Shown: positions 44,285 to 53,950, counted from the first letter of the stretch. The stretch: 64,000 bases of DNA from Lachnospiraceae bacterium (GCA_015057325.1 SVEQ01000005.1:124001-188000), one strand, 5' to 3'. Numbers and translations: made by a program. Notes: a model not told the origin generated them from the sequence alone.

Positions 44285-45460
44285 TTACACATTAATCTGA
44301 TAAACTTCCAATTCCTTGCGAACCTGTTCGCGAAGATCCGGGTCTTTCTTTAGAAGTTCTTCTATATCCTTAAGTCCCTCAACTCTAAGGCTCTCATTGT
44401 AAGCAATCTGCTCGCGAAGTTTCTGACGTCTCACATTAAGCGAATGCTTAACCTCAACCATTTCCCTCGGGTCAACAAGCGCCGGCGTCTGCTTAATCCA
44501 GATGTCCGGATCTTTAACTCCATGCGCAAAAAGTAACTTTGAAAGCGCATCCGAATACTCTCTTAGATCACCACTGTTTTTCTGATATTTCCTGACTTCC
44601 TCAACCATAATGGTATATTGGTCATACAAATACTCAAGTTCTCGCAAGTTCTTGATATTGTATTTGTTATATAGGTATTCGAGTGTAGATGTATTATTAA
44701 CATACTTAATCTTAACCTTGTTGGTAAGACTTATCGCTTTGTTTTCCTTCTTCTGCGCAAGCTTATACTGATAAGTCAACTTATGAAATGTAACAACGGA
44801 AAATGCTGTCATTCCCATAACAACAAGTACTATAAGCAAAATCGGAATCATAACATTAGCCTGCATAACTATACCCAAAATCGCAAGCACTAATATCAGA
44901 AATGCCGAAGTTCCTCCCAGCACAATCATAAACATCCTCAATCTGTGCTGCTGATCTTCGACGTTATCCTGAATATATTCCTGTGTATTTTTTTCAATTT
45001 CCAGATTCTTCAAATCCTTCTTGATCTTCATATCCATATCCTCAAGCTCTTTAAGCTGTGAGAATATCTCGGTAAGGTTCTTCTCCATGCCCTGCACCAT
45101 ACGAAAATCCGCATCACTTATTCTGTCGTCCGAGTGCAAAAACTCCTTCGTTTCGCTCTCCAACATTGCAATCTTTTTGGCAGTGCCTATAATCTCTGCC
45201 CTGACCTCATCAGGCAGATTTTCTATAGTCTGAATGTCAGTAAAATAAGACGTCACCATATCATACTCAACTTTAAGTTCATCTACATGATATGTGGCAT
45301 CAATTATCTGGTCACATTTATATGCAACATCGTCCTTATCCCCCAACGCCTCTCTTGCAGCCTGCTTTGCGAGATAGCTGTCGATACTCTCATATTCAAA
45401 TGTCTCCTCGGTCACTTCGGTTTTACTAAAGATATCCCGAATTGCACTAAACCAACTCAT
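44285..45460 (-). CDS. Coiled-coil membrane protein of the DUF5717/DUF5716-type operon, unknown function
   Basis: A 391-aa protein with long helical, charged cytoplasmic arms around a central helical hairpin: transmembrane segments at about 176-199 and 202-224. The N-terminal arm (about 50-172) and C-terminal arm (about 230-388) are rich in Lys/Glu heptads. There is no signal peptide. Its ATG overlaps the stop of the upstream gene by 4 bp (ATGA), the mark of translational coupling. It probably anchors the upstream proteins to the membrane, which is inference from operon structure. I recognise no named domain. Confidence 0.7.
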   Translation of the reverse strand: MSWFSAIRDIFSKTEVTEETFEYESIDSYLAKQAAREALGDKDDVAYKCDQIIDATYHVDELKVEYDMVTSYFTDIQTIENLPDEVRAEIIGTAKKIAMLESETKEFLHSDDRISDADFRMVQGMEKNLTEIFSQLKELEDMDMKIKKDLKNLEIEKNTQEYIQDNVEDQQHRLRMFMIVLGGTSAFLILVLAILGIVMQANVMIPILLIVLVVMGMTAFSVVTFHKLTYQYKLAQKKENKAISLTNKVKIKYVNNTSTLEYLYNKYNIKNLRELEYLYDQYTIMVEEVRKYQKNSGDLREYSDALSKLLFAHGVKDPDIWIKQTPALVDPREMVEVKHSLNVRRQKLREQIAYNESLRVEGLKDIEELLKKDPDLREQVRKELEVYQINV

Positions 45461-46290
45461 CCCATTTGCTCCCGAAACTCTGTCTTTAACTGATCTATTA
45501 CCTTATCCATACGTTGCGAAAAATCTTTAAGATTATTCTTCTCAAAATGATACAACGCCTTTTCAAGTTTTCTCGAAATCGGCGAACCGGCAACATCACG
45601 CTTTGCATTGTCTATCGATTCATAAATCGCTTCCACCATATCCTCTGCATGATAGTGTTTAGCTAGCACCTCTATGTCGTCCCGCTGCTTGACCGTTGCC
45701 ATCAACAATAGATAACCGTAAAGCGACTCCGGTCTTCTCGAAAGATTATATGCATTCATATAAGAATCCATCGCATCCTGCAACTCAAAATTATTAGCAA
45801 GTGCAATGCCCCTATTATGATATATTGAACTAAGCAACTCCGGATTATTCATGTCGGGATTCTGCTCTAATATCTCATCATATATGGCAAGTGCTCTTAA
45901 GTACTTGTGGTATCTCAAGAAACCGTCAGCCTCTAACTTTCTGTGTTTAACCGGATCAAGTTTCTTAAGTCTGTCCACACGAACGATGAACTTCTTAACC
46001 TCGTCAATAGAATAATATTCCTTATAAGTCAAGATTGTTGTGAGAAGATCGGTAAGGTCAGTACCGTCTTTTTGCTTAAGATGAGCAAGCCTGTCTGCAA
46101 GGTCCTTAAGACCAAGTTCATGACTTAACCACTTAAACATAGAAACCCCAATGAACTCCTCAGAAATGAGCGCCGTATTATTGTAGATGTAATAGCACAA
46201 CTCCTCATAAGAGAACACCTCTATCTTCGTGTTCGGAAAAATATATGAAATTGTAGCCGGTGTGGTTTCACACAAAATTACTCTGCCCAT
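45457..46290 (-). CDS. Helical (TPR-like) protein of the same operon, unknown function
   Basis: A 277-aa soluble protein. The N-terminal half starts VILCETTPATISYIFPNTKIEVFSYEELCYYIYNN and is not a family I can name. The C-terminal half has TPR-like helix pairs (YLRALAIYDEILEQNPD; YHNRGIALANNFELQDAMDSYMNAYNLS), suggesting protein binding. It overlaps the Hsp70-like gene by 13 bp at its start and the coiled-coil gene by 4 bp at its end, so the three products are probably made in fixed ratio. Confidence 0.7.
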   Translation of the reverse strand: MGRVILCETTPATISYIFPNTKIEVFSYEELCYYIYNNTALISEEFIGVSMFKWLSHELGLKDLADRLAHLKQKDGTDLTDLLTTILTYKEYYSIDEVKKFIVRVDRLKKLDPVKHRKLEADGFLRYHKYLRALAIYDEILEQNPDMNNPELLSSIYHNRGIALANNFELQDAMDSYMNAYNLSRRPESLYGYLLLMATVKQRDDIEVLAKHYHAEDMVEAIYESIDNAKRDVAGSPISRKLEKALYHFEKNNLKDFSQRMDKVIDQLKTEFREQMG

Positions 46291-47534
46291 GATATCTCTT
46301 TTCTATATATTTTGTTCGTTGTGGGATATATCTTACCAAATCCCATATCCCTGATTATTATTGCACCATTTTTCTCGTCGTAAAGTTCAACCTCGATGGA
46401 AAGTTTCGTGGTCTTTGGAGGTCGTTTTGGTAGTCCGTGTATCTCCACTACTTCCTTCTGCGTATCATCCGTGATTCTGTTACGATAAATGATTTCGACA
46501 CGGTTGGTATCGTCTAGGAACAAAATTACAGTTCCCTTCATGTTGTACCATTCGCGTCCACCTAAAGTTATCGGATAAAACTTTGTTTTGCCCGATTGGT
46601 CTCCAATTCGAACTCCTATATCGTATGCGATAAAACCATTGGTATTAAGGACTATGTCGCGTCCCTTTTCAAACGCACCGTGCTTTGCATGATAGCAGGC
46701 ACCCTTGGTGTAAATATTCTGACCGATAAATACTCTTCGTCCGTCACACAAGACATTTTGTGATTTCTTAATCCATTTATCCTTAAATCCCGTACCTGTT
46801 AAGAACACCGAAGAGATATACGTCTCTCTCATTTTCTTAAGTGCAACCTTGGCAAACAATTCGTCTAACTGCTCAAGATCGCCAAAAACCATCGAATAAT
46901 CTATCTCGTCAAGTTTGGTTTTTGTAAGGCTGTAAACCACCGTACTGTTAAGTTTCTTCCTATCCATACGGTAATAATACATTCCTTCCGTATCAAACTC
47001 AAACATCGAGATACTGTTGCTTCTTACCGACTCATCCTGATTCATGATGTACTGGAAAAATGCGTTCTCATGACTTAAAATACAGAACTTATCATCCTTA
47101 ATTCCAAGTTCACTTTTAAGTTTGTTAAGCACTTCAAATATATTCTTGTTGTAGTGCTCAACAGTTACCGTCAACGCAACAAGACTGCTATCGGGCATGC
47201 CCGCCATGAACTCTTCTATCTGTGTCTTTAAAAGAATGAGAAGCAAATCCTCGTAATTGTAAGTTACACCGTTAATAATCAACTGATTCGTTGTACCCAC
47301 ATTACCAACCACATCATCAACCAGCTTCCCGTTGTGTGAGAACTTAATACGGCTGACCTCACTTCCCACGTACCATTTATTTTCATCGGTAGAGAAGTAC
47401 ATGGTGTTAGGCAGAAGATATGTCTCTGTATTATTAAGTTGGTAGATTGATTCCGGCTCTATACTGTCGCCCTTGCAGAAACTAATCTGCATATTCGTAG
47501 CACACAAGTCTAAGCCTAAGAAGATTTCATTCAT
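46278..47534 (-). CDS. Hsp70/actin-like ATPase-fold protein (DUF5716-type)
   Basis: A 418-aa protein with features of the actin/Hsp70 nucleotide-binding fold: an N-terminal IFLGLDLCATNMQISF phosphate-loop-like strand pair, VALTVTVEHYNKNIFEVLNKL, an adenosine-motif-like VFLTGTGFKDKWIKKS, and GACYHAKHGAFE followed by a beta-rich C-terminus (about 310-418). Several canonical ATP contacts are weak, so ATP binding is uncertain. I recall this family as DUF5716, found next to a giant DUF5717 protein in Lachnospiraceae; that cannot be checked here. It lies 18 bp after the giant gene and overlaps the next gene. Confidence 0.7.
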   Translation of the reverse strand: MNEIFLGLDLCATNMQISFCKGDSIEPESIYQLNNTETYLLPNTMYFSTDENKWYVGSEVSRIKFSHNGKLVDDVVGNVGTTNQLIINGVTYNYEDLLLILLKTQIEEFMAGMPDSSLVALTVTVEHYNKNIFEVLNKLKSELGIKDDKFCILSHENAFFQYIMNQDESVRSNSISMFEFDTEGMYYYRMDRKKLNSTVVYSLTKTKLDEIDYSMVFGDLEQLDELFAKVALKKMRETYISSVFLTGTGFKDKWIKKSQNVLCDGRRVFIGQNIYTKGACYHAKHGAFEKGRDIVLNTNGFIAYDIGVRIGDQSGKTKFYPITLGGREWYNMKGTVILFLDDTNRVEIIYRNRITDDTQKEVVEIHGLPKRPPKTTKLSIEVELYDEKNGAIIIRDMGFGKIYPTTNKIYRKEISWAE

Positions 47535-47552
47535 TCTTCGCTCTCCGTTATA

Positions 47553-50500
47553 CTAAAGTATCTGTATATTCTCCTCCAAAACGGCGGATAATCTTACATA
47601 TTTTCCAATCTTATCAAGAAGCATTCTGTTGTCGCCAATCTCCTGATTGATAAGCATTGAGTTAAGCATTTCAAAGCGGTTCTCATACTGCTCCGTCTCG
47701 CCTTTGGCTTTCATTGCCATCGACTCATACACCTTCGTTGTATTCTCATGTTCAGGCTTCATACGGTACAACAGATTCTCACCGTGGAACAGCACGAACT
47801 CCTTCACATAATAGCCCGGAAGCACCTCCATCATACGTGCCTCCCTGTTAATCTCAGGTTTCTCAATACCCGACTGTATATTGTACATAAATGATATCTG
47901 CTTGCCCGCTTTATCCCTTGTGACAACGTAGGTCAAAAGGAACAAATCCTTTGGAAGCTTAACATATTTCTTGAAGTTTCTGAAAAACGGAAGAAGTATT
48001 CCACGTTTAACAAAATACTCAACCGAAGTTCGAAGCCAATTAACCTCAAGCTCTTCAAGTTTTGTCTTCTCACTCAAATATTTAAGCATCGCCGCACGGC
48101 ACATGTCATCGGTCCACTCTTCTCTCGTCATTTGCAAAAGCATCTCATCAAAGAAACCTTCCGGAAGTTCACGCTGCTCAACAAGATATGCAAAAGAAGC
48201 CCGCTTGAAGAATGCCTTAATAACCATTCCTCGCTTCTTACGTCTTACATACGACTCAAAAACCGGGAACAAATCATTTTCCCATTGCTCCGTGTAGAGC
48301 ATAAGACAAATGATATTCTCCTCAAAGCCCTCTATCTTTCTTACTCTGCCGTTAGCACGTTTCCAGAGTTTGACCATATCCTTAAGTCCACTCTGATAAT
48401 ACGACACAAGATATTCAAGTACAGGTGTCGTATCTTGTCCTAAGCTATATAAATGTTTGGCAACAGAGATAAGCGTATCCTCTCTGGCATACTGCGAGAA
48501 ACCTTTCATAACATCAACAAGCTTGATAAGATTCTCGTTGTCTACATCACCGTATCCAAACTGTTTGATTGCTCCGTATGCTTTGTCGAAAAGACCACAC
48601 ATTATAAGATTGTTAATGTACTCGCCGCTGTTCTTCTCGGAAACGTAATCATTCTCAACCCGGTCAAGATATGTGCTTAATATGTCCATATCCAAATGCT
48701 GTCTGTAGTATCTTACAATTCCCCAGATAGCCTGCTGCTTTGTCTCCTTGCTAATCTCATTAAATGACAATAAATCCCTTGCTATATTAACCTCTCTGGC
48801 GTCTTTTGCATCAAACGCCGAAAGTTCTGCGTATCTGTATAAAATATATCTGTAATCATCACTAGAATAACGTGCCAGCAAATCAATATACTGATCCTCA
48901 TCAACAAGCTTCTCCAAACGATACGGAATAGTGCTTACATATCTGTTGCGATTACGATCCACAAGAGTAATAACTGCTGATTCAGTTATCATATCAACAT
49001 ATGCAACCTTATTCTTAACCGGAACAACCAATTCCTTATCCAGCTCTCTATGGTTAACAATTACCGCAATTATGCTGTCGCTTGCAACTGTAAGCTTTCT
49101 CTTAAAGATAACATTTACAAGGCTTGGGGCATAATGAGCATTGACTGATTGCGGTCTTAAAAATTCCGAATAAATAACCGAAAGGTCATCACTTACGTTA
49201 CCCTTGATGATCTGTCCTTCCATAAATCCTAAAATGTTTGGAAGATACTCCTCAAACTGCGACAGATATTGTCTCTTGTTAACTATTACATTGGCATACA
49301 AATATGCATACTCACTATCTGTTAAGAAACTCTTATAATTGAAATAACGAAGTACGGCATCAGGGATTGTATCGTATCTCGACTTATCCATTGTGCGCAG
49401 GTAATTCTCCTGGATACCCACTAGTTTGTAGCCACATTTGATTCCCTCAAGATAATACTTGTTGTATCTGTTTTCGAGCTTGCCACCCTTAATGAGCAAC
49501 GAACAAATGATTCTGATAATCTCCGGCTTTCTTTCAATCTCATACACCATGTTAAGAAGACGGAATACCTTAGATGTAAATGCCTTCTCCTTATCTGCAA
49601 GGTGCAAAAACTCGTCAACAACCTCTTTGCTCAAATACTTGTTGTTAAGTCCGTAAGCCAATACGGATGTCTCCAACCTTCCAAGCTTCTTAAGTATAAG
49701 CGGTTCCTGATTAAACAAATCACACACTTCAATCGCTAGTACCGGACTGTCATACCCGCCAAGGTACAAGCCCTCTATCTGAGAAAACAGCCATTGTCTG
49801 TCTCTTTGATATCTCTCATCAAGATTAATCAACAACCAGAAGAAGAATACCTTATCCTTGCAGTTTGTAAGAGCCTGCTCTATCTCCTCACACGACGCAA
49901 CAATAAATCTTGTATCCTTTGAAAGCATAGCCTTCAAATACAAATAATAACAATGCTCACGCTCGCCATTCATAGAACTGTCGGAATCCTCTTCCATTCT
50001 TCTGATTTCCTGTCTGGCGTTGTCTTCCTGACCTGCAAGGATACTCATATGTATAAGACCAAGCTTATAAATGCCGGTCTTCGGCTCAAAGTTAACAAGA
50101 TTACGAAGACAGCGTTTCGCATTCTCAATAAACATTTCAAGCGAAATAACTCCGGTTCTGTAATCGAGATAATTGTGTATAAGCGATGCTTTTTCAAGCT
50201 TTCTTAATTTCCTGTCATGGTTCTTGTGAAGAACATTCTCCTCTTCCTCGGGACGTCTTATTGATATAGATACCGTTATCTTCTGATAAGTATTCTCCAA
50301 TATGATATGTCCTGACGTCGCCTTCTCCTCATCAAGAAGTTCAGGATTAAGACTATATCTGACAACTCCTGACTCGCCGTCAAAATCCATACTGCAAACT
50401 TCCGATTGATGAAGCTCAATAAAATGATCCTCCGTATAGACCTTCATTTTGCAGTAACCCCAAGTATTCTTGTTAAGAATAATCTCGTGGTCCTCTTTCA

Positions 50501-51119
50501 TTTTCGGATAATTAAACTGAAATCTGTCGTGCTCTACCTGAAGCGTAAGCGCACGTTTCTTGTGGATATACACCAAGAACTCTTCAAGTGCCTGGTTCTT
50601 ATCAACACATCCGAGCAGGCTTCTGTACACCTCTATATATTCGCCGTTTCCGGCAAGTAATGTCTTCTCGAATTCATCAGAATAAAATACTTCTATAGCC
50701 TTGTTCCAATCCGTCTCTGCAAACGCCGAAAACTTCATAAGATCCTCAATAGCCACCTTGTCCACATCAATAAATGGTGCCACAATCTCTATGTTATATG
50801 GAACAAGTATCTCCGTGCCGTTACCGATAACGTGGATGTTACCCTCGTATACGCTACCCTTAACCTTGTTAACGCCGCTGAAGGAATACTTGATTTCTCC
50901 CTTTCTGCCAACAATACTATGGTCTTCAAAAGTCAAAAAATAAGCGTCATCAAACACCATCATTTTCATTGGTATATCGTTGTCTGATGACACTAAAACA
51001 GAGCCGGAATAAACGCTTCCCGCCTCAACCTTTAACTGCAGATAATTTCTTGATAATTTGACTTCAGGGTACTCTACGTAAAAATCACCCTTCGCATATT
51101 GCTCGACCTTGCTCTTCAT
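47553..51119 (-). CDS. Giant 1188-aa protein with beta-sandwich and helical repeats (DUF5717-type), unknown function
   Basis: A cytoplasmic protein (no signal peptide or membrane helix). The N-terminal 300 residues contain two similar beta-rich modules, at about 15-115 (FYVEYPEVKLSRNYLQLKV) and 200-295 (FQFNYPKMKEDHEIILNK), that look like Ig- or BACON-like sandwiches. The remaining 800 residues are mainly helix pairs of TPR/HEAT type (for example CRNLVNFEPKTGIYKLGLIHMSILAG), with another beta-rich stretch near 690-770. No enzyme motif is visible. I recall the family name DUF5717. It is first of a four-gene coupled operon. The start has only GGGG near it. Confidence 0.72.
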   Translation of the reverse strand: MKSKVEQYAKGDFYVEYPEVKLSRNYLQLKVEAGSVYSGSVLVSSDNDIPMKMMVFDDAYFLTFEDHSIVGRKGEIKYSFSGVNKVKGSVYEGNIHVIGNGTEILVPYNIEIVAPFIDVDKVAIEDLMKFSAFAETDWNKAIEVFYSDEFEKTLLAGNGEYIEVYRSLLGCVDKNQALEEFLVYIHKKRALTLQVEHDRFQFNYPKMKEDHEIILNKNTWGYCKMKVYTEDHFIELHQSEVCSMDFDGESGVVRYSLNPELLDEEKATSGHIILENTYQKITVSISIRRPEEEENVLHKNHDRKLRKLEKASLIHNYLDYRTGVISLEMFIENAKRCLRNLVNFEPKTGIYKLGLIHMSILAGQEDNARQEIRRMEEDSDSSMNGEREHCYYLYLKAMLSKDTRFIVASCEEIEQALTNCKDKVFFFWLLINLDERYQRDRQWLFSQIEGLYLGGYDSPVLAIEVCDLFNQEPLILKKLGRLETSVLAYGLNNKYLSKEVVDEFLHLADKEKAFTSKVFRLLNMVYEIERKPEIIRIICSLLIKGGKLENRYNKYYLEGIKCGYKLVGIQENYLRTMDKSRYDTIPDAVLRYFNYKSFLTDSEYAYLYANVIVNKRQYLSQFEEYLPNILGFMEGQIIKGNVSDDLSVIYSEFLRPQSVNAHYAPSLVNVIFKRKLTVASDSIIAVIVNHRELDKELVVPVKNKVAYVDMITESAVITLVDRNRNRYVSTIPYRLEKLVDEDQYIDLLARYSSDDYRYILYRYAELSAFDAKDAREVNIARDLLSFNEISKETKQQAIWGIVRYYRQHLDMDILSTYLDRVENDYVSEKNSGEYINNLIMCGLFDKAYGAIKQFGYGDVDNENLIKLVDVMKGFSQYAREDTLISVAKHLYSLGQDTTPVLEYLVSYYQSGLKDMVKLWKRANGRVRKIEGFEENIICLMLYTEQWENDLFPVFESYVRRKKRGMVIKAFFKRASFAYLVEQRELPEGFFDEMLLQMTREEWTDDMCRAAMLKYLSEKTKLEELEVNWLRTSVEYFVKRGILLPFFRNFKKYVKLPKDLFLLTYVVTRDKAGKQISFMYNIQSGIEKPEINREARMMEVLPGYYVKEFVLFHGENLLYRMKPEHENTTKVYESMAMKAKGETEQYENRFEMLNSMLINQEIGDNRMLLDKIGKYVRLSAVLEENIQIL

Positions 51120-51140
51120 TTGTATTCCCCAAATAATATC

Positions 51141-51170
51141 TTGAAGTTATAACATAATAAATGTTATAAT
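51141..51170 (+). promoter_or_regulatory. Aminotransferase promoter with embedded inverted repeat, shared divergent region
   Basis: TTGAAG (51141-51146), 18-bp spacer and TATAAT (51165-51170) read rightwards. The spacer and -10 contain a perfect 8-bp inverted repeat, TTATAACA (51147-51154) and TGTTATAA (51162-51169), in the 109-bp gap between divergent genes. The placement over the promoter would suit a repressor. Confidence 0.5.
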
Positions 51171-51228
51171 GGATTATATCAAATTTTATCCGAAACATCA
51201 AGAAACATAAGAAAGAAGGTACAATCAT

Positions 51229-52320
51229 ATGGGCACATCAAATGATTTATTTCACGGTAGTGATCTTGACGTAATCGCAAAGCGCTACGACATACACATC
51301 GACTCAATAATACCCTATGCATCTAACGTCAATCCTATGGGAATGTCGCCCGTTGCAAGACAGGCTCTTCTTGACAATATAGATGCGGTTAGTTCTTATC
51401 CGGAGAGGGATTACGCTACTTTAAAAGAAAAAATATCCAATTATTGTGGTGCAAGTCCCGATAAGATAATTCTTGGCAACGGAACCTCAGATTTATTAAG
51501 ACTTACTTTTGATACCGTCAAACCTGAAAAAACAATGATTGTCGGTCCAACCTATTCAGAGTACACTCGTACCGCAAAAATGTTTGGAAGTGTAACTATT
51601 GGCTATATGTTAAGAAACTCCGAGGATTTTGAGCTTGACGAAACCATGTTTGTCAAGGCTTTAAATGACGATATAGATATGCTTATCCTTTGTAATCCCA
51701 ACAATCCGACAAGCAAACTTATCACTAGAAATCAATTAGATATAATACTTGATGCATGTCTTACTCATAACATATTAGTTGTTATCGACGAGACATACAT
51801 AGAGTTTGTCAAAGATGTTAATCTGGCATCCGCCATTGCATTTACAAGAAAATATGATAATCTTATCGTACTTAGAAGCGTGTCTAAGTTCTTCGCTGTT
51901 CCTGGACTTCGCCTTGGTTATGCAATTACCTCTAACGAGGATTTCTTAGAGGCAACCAACAATTCCAAGATACCATGGAACGTTAACTCGCTTGCTTCCG
52001 TAGCAGGTGTTATGTTTGAGGATGAGAAGTACATTAACCTCACAAAGAGTCTTATTCAAACAGAGAGAAACCTCATATTCTCTGCGATGTCTTCGAGAAA
52101 GACGATTAAGGTATTCAAACCGGAAGCAAACTTTATTCTTATCAAGTTGCTTAAAGAAGAGCAAACAGCCCACGAAGTGTTTGACTACTGTATCAAAAAA
52201 GGCTTGATGATTCGTGACTGTACAGACTATGAGGGCTTGGGCGACAAATATGTTCGCTTCTGCTTCTTAAAGCCTGAACAAAACGACAACATGGTTAACA
52301 CTATTTTGGAAATTGTATAA
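51229..52320 (+). CDS. Class I/II PLP aminotransferase, HisC/CobD-like
   Basis: A 363-aa fold-type I enzyme. SNVNPMGMSP and YPERDYATLKEKIS at the N-terminus, GNGTSDLLRL, CNPNNPTSKL, VVIDETYIEF and the PLP lysine in RSVSKFFAVPGLRLGYAI match the histidinol-phosphate aminotransferase/threonine-phosphate decarboxylase group. No his or cob genes are nearby, so the substrate is open. It is the only plus-strand gene in the right two thirds of the window, with its own promoter and terminator. Confidence 0.82.
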   Translation: MGTSNDLFHGSDLDVIAKRYDIHIDSIIPYASNVNPMGMSPVARQALLDNIDAVSSYPERDYATLKEKISNYCGASPDKIILGNGTSDLLRLTFDTVKPEKTMIVGPTYSEYTRTAKMFGSVTIGYMLRNSEDFELDETMFVKALNDDIDMLILCNPNNPTSKLITRNQLDIILDACLTHNILVVIDETYIEFVKDVNLASAIAFTRKYDNLIVLRSVSKFFAVPGLRLGYAITSNEDFLEATNNSKIPWNVNSLASVAGVMFEDEKYINLTKSLIQTERNLIFSAMSSRKTIKVFKPEANFILIKLLKEEQTAHEVFDYCIKKGLMIRDCTDYEGLGDKYVRFCFLKPEQNDNMVNTILEIV

Positions 52321-52322
52321 AT

Positions 52323-52352
52323 AAAAAAAGCTGCCTCGTGGCAGCTTTTTTT
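52323..52352. terminator. Bidirectional terminator between aminotransferase and HAD genes
   Basis: GCTGCC/GGCAGC (52330-52335 with 52340-52345) and a TCGT loop flanked by A7 on the left and T7 on the right can terminate both convergent transcripts. The T-run overlaps the HAD stop codon. Confidence 0.9.
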
Positions 52353-52983
52353 ATCTAAGCACTTCATCCGCAACTTTGTCTAGTTCAGCAAATTCATTAA
52401 TTACCGCAGTTTCCGCATCTACTTCTCCAAAACCGTATGCTGCGAAAATAAACTTTGCTCCGGCCTCCATGGTTGCGTTATAATCGCCCTGAATATCTCC
52501 GATATATGCGGCTTCTTCCAAACCGTTCCTCTCTATAATGTTACGAATATTTTCCCCCTTGCTAAGCTTATTGTTACCGTAACATTCTATATCTTCAAAG
52601 TAGTCTCCGAATCCATAATACTCAAGAAACGCCTCTATGTATCCGCTTTGGCAGTTGCTAACAATATATAAACTGTACTTTTCTTTGAGCTTTTTAAGTG
52701 TCTCTTCAACCTCAGGATATAATTCACCGCCGTGAACTCTTAGATAATCGTTCTCATTATTACCGCAAAGTTCAAGAAGCTCTAATTGTCTCTCCTTAGG
52801 AAGTTCAGGGAATATCCTTGCCGCAAAGGCATCCATAGGAAGTCCCATTGCCGCTTGTATCTCATCAACCGTTATAACTCTGTCAGGAGTATATTCCCTA
52901 GCCACAACTTCATTCCAACTTGCTACTACATTCTCTGACGAATCCCACAAGGTTCCGTCCATATCAAAAATCAAACCCTTCAT
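52351..52983 (-). CDS. HAD-family hydrolase (phosphoglycolate-phosphatase-like)
   Basis: A 210-aa haloacid dehalogenase-type phosphatase with motif I LIFDMDGTLWDS (nucleophile Asp), a helical cap (about 15-80), motif II YIVSNCQSG, Lys in KLSKGENI and motif IV YIGDIQGDYNATMEAG. Substrate is not predictable. The ATG at 52983 is preferred over a TTG three bases upstream, since AAGGA lies eight bases before it. It starts 4 bp after the alarmone synthetase gene, so the two are co-transcribed. Confidence 0.88.
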   Translation of the reverse strand: MKGLIFDMDGTLWDSSENVVASWNEVVAREYTPDRVITVDEIQAAMGLPMDAFAARIFPELPKERQLELLELCGNNENDYLRVHGGELYPEVEETLKKLKEKYSLYIVSNCQSGYIEAFLEYYGFGDYFEDIECYGNNKLSKGENIRNIIERNGLEEAAYIGDIQGDYNATMEAGAKFIFAAYGFGEVDAETAVINEFAELDKVADEVLR

Positions 52984-52987
52984 CAAT

Positions 52988-53860
52988 CTATCCTTCCGCT
53001 ATTTTCTTGTCTATTGTTTTTTCTTTGTCTTTCTCAACATCATCAAGCTTAATTCTAATCTGCTGCATTATCTCGTCAGTCTCAGCTATACGCTCAGCAC
53101 AGGCAAGCAGCTCCTGAGCTATTATTTCCTCCTCCTCAGGCGCAATGTTTTTCTTATACTTAAGCTCATGGTCAAGACTTGCCCAGAAATCCATCGCCAT
53201 CGTTCTTATCTGAATTTCAACTCTCATCGGCGTCTTGCCCTTTGAAAAGAACACCGGAATCTCAACTATCATATGATAACTTCGGTAACCATTAGGCTTA
53301 GGATACTTAATATAATCCTTGATGTTGATTAGTTTCAAGTCATCCTGCATTGCGATCATTGCCGCAATGCTGTAAATATCATCAATAAACTCACATATAA
53401 TTCTTACACCCGCAACATCTGTTAAGTTGGACATTATCGCTTCAACTGTAAATGGCAAGCCCTTTTTATAAAGCTTCTGCGCAATACTCTCCGGCTTCTT
53501 AACTCTTGAAGTTATGCTGCTTATCGGGTTTCTATGATACCTGACAGACATCTCGTCATTTAACACTTCAGCCTTAGTCTGAACCTCACGAATGGCGCAG
53601 GCATACATCATTTCCATCTCCTGAAATGCCTGCGAATGCTGCATAAGAATCTTTAACTGTTCCATGATGTCGCCGTCCAAAACAGGCACTTCAATCTGCT
53701 TCTCTCGAAGGGTTGGCAACATAACGGAATCATCTACAGCCTTCTTGTAAGCATCCATAATCTCTCTGCTTTCCTCAAGGTCTGTATCATCGTCGTCTAT
53801 ATCTATATTCAAACTGTTATCTATAATTTCCGGTTCTTTTTCTTTCTTCTTTCTTCTCAT
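52988..53860 (-). CDS. Small alarmone synthetase (RelA/SpoT-domain GTP pyrophosphokinase)
   Basis: A 290-aa protein of the YjbM/YwaC (RelQ/RelP) class: only a RelA_SpoT synthetase domain (about 95-245) with PISSITSRVKKPESIAQKL, DVAGVRIICEFIDDIY, the nucleotide-binding YPKPNGYRSYHMIVEIP and VEIQIRTMAMDFWASLDHELKYK. There is no HD hydrolase, TGS or ACT domain. It makes (p)ppGpp. An acidic N-terminal extension of about 65 residues and a charged C-terminal coil flank the domain. AGAGGA precedes the ATG. Confidence 0.9.
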   Translation of the reverse strand: MRRKKKEKEPEIIDNSLNIDIDDDDTDLEESREIMDAYKKAVDDSVMLPTLREKQIEVPVLDGDIMEQLKILMQHSQAFQEMEMMYACAIREVQTKAEVLNDEMSVRYHRNPISSITSRVKKPESIAQKLYKKGLPFTVEAIMSNLTDVAGVRIICEFIDDIYSIAAMIAMQDDLKLINIKDYIKYPKPNGYRSYHMIVEIPVFFSKGKTPMRVEIQIRTMAMDFWASLDHELKYKKNIAPEEEEIIAQELLACAERIAETDEIMQQIRIKLDDVEKDKEKTIDKKIAEG

Positions 53861-53941
53861 AACTGTCCTCTAATTGAATGATATAATATTTTCTCTTACT
53901 AAACTCATCTTCAACCTTGTTCAGATTCATTAAGTGCTTAT

Positions 53942-53950
53942 ATTATATCA
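53942..53950 (-). promoter_or_regulatory. Extended -10 promoter candidate for the alarmone synthetase gene
   Basis: TGATATAAT on the minus strand lies about 80 bp upstream of the ATG and just after the acyl-CoA synthetase terminator. A TTGACA nearby is only 9 bp away, too close to act as its -35. Confidence 0.4.
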
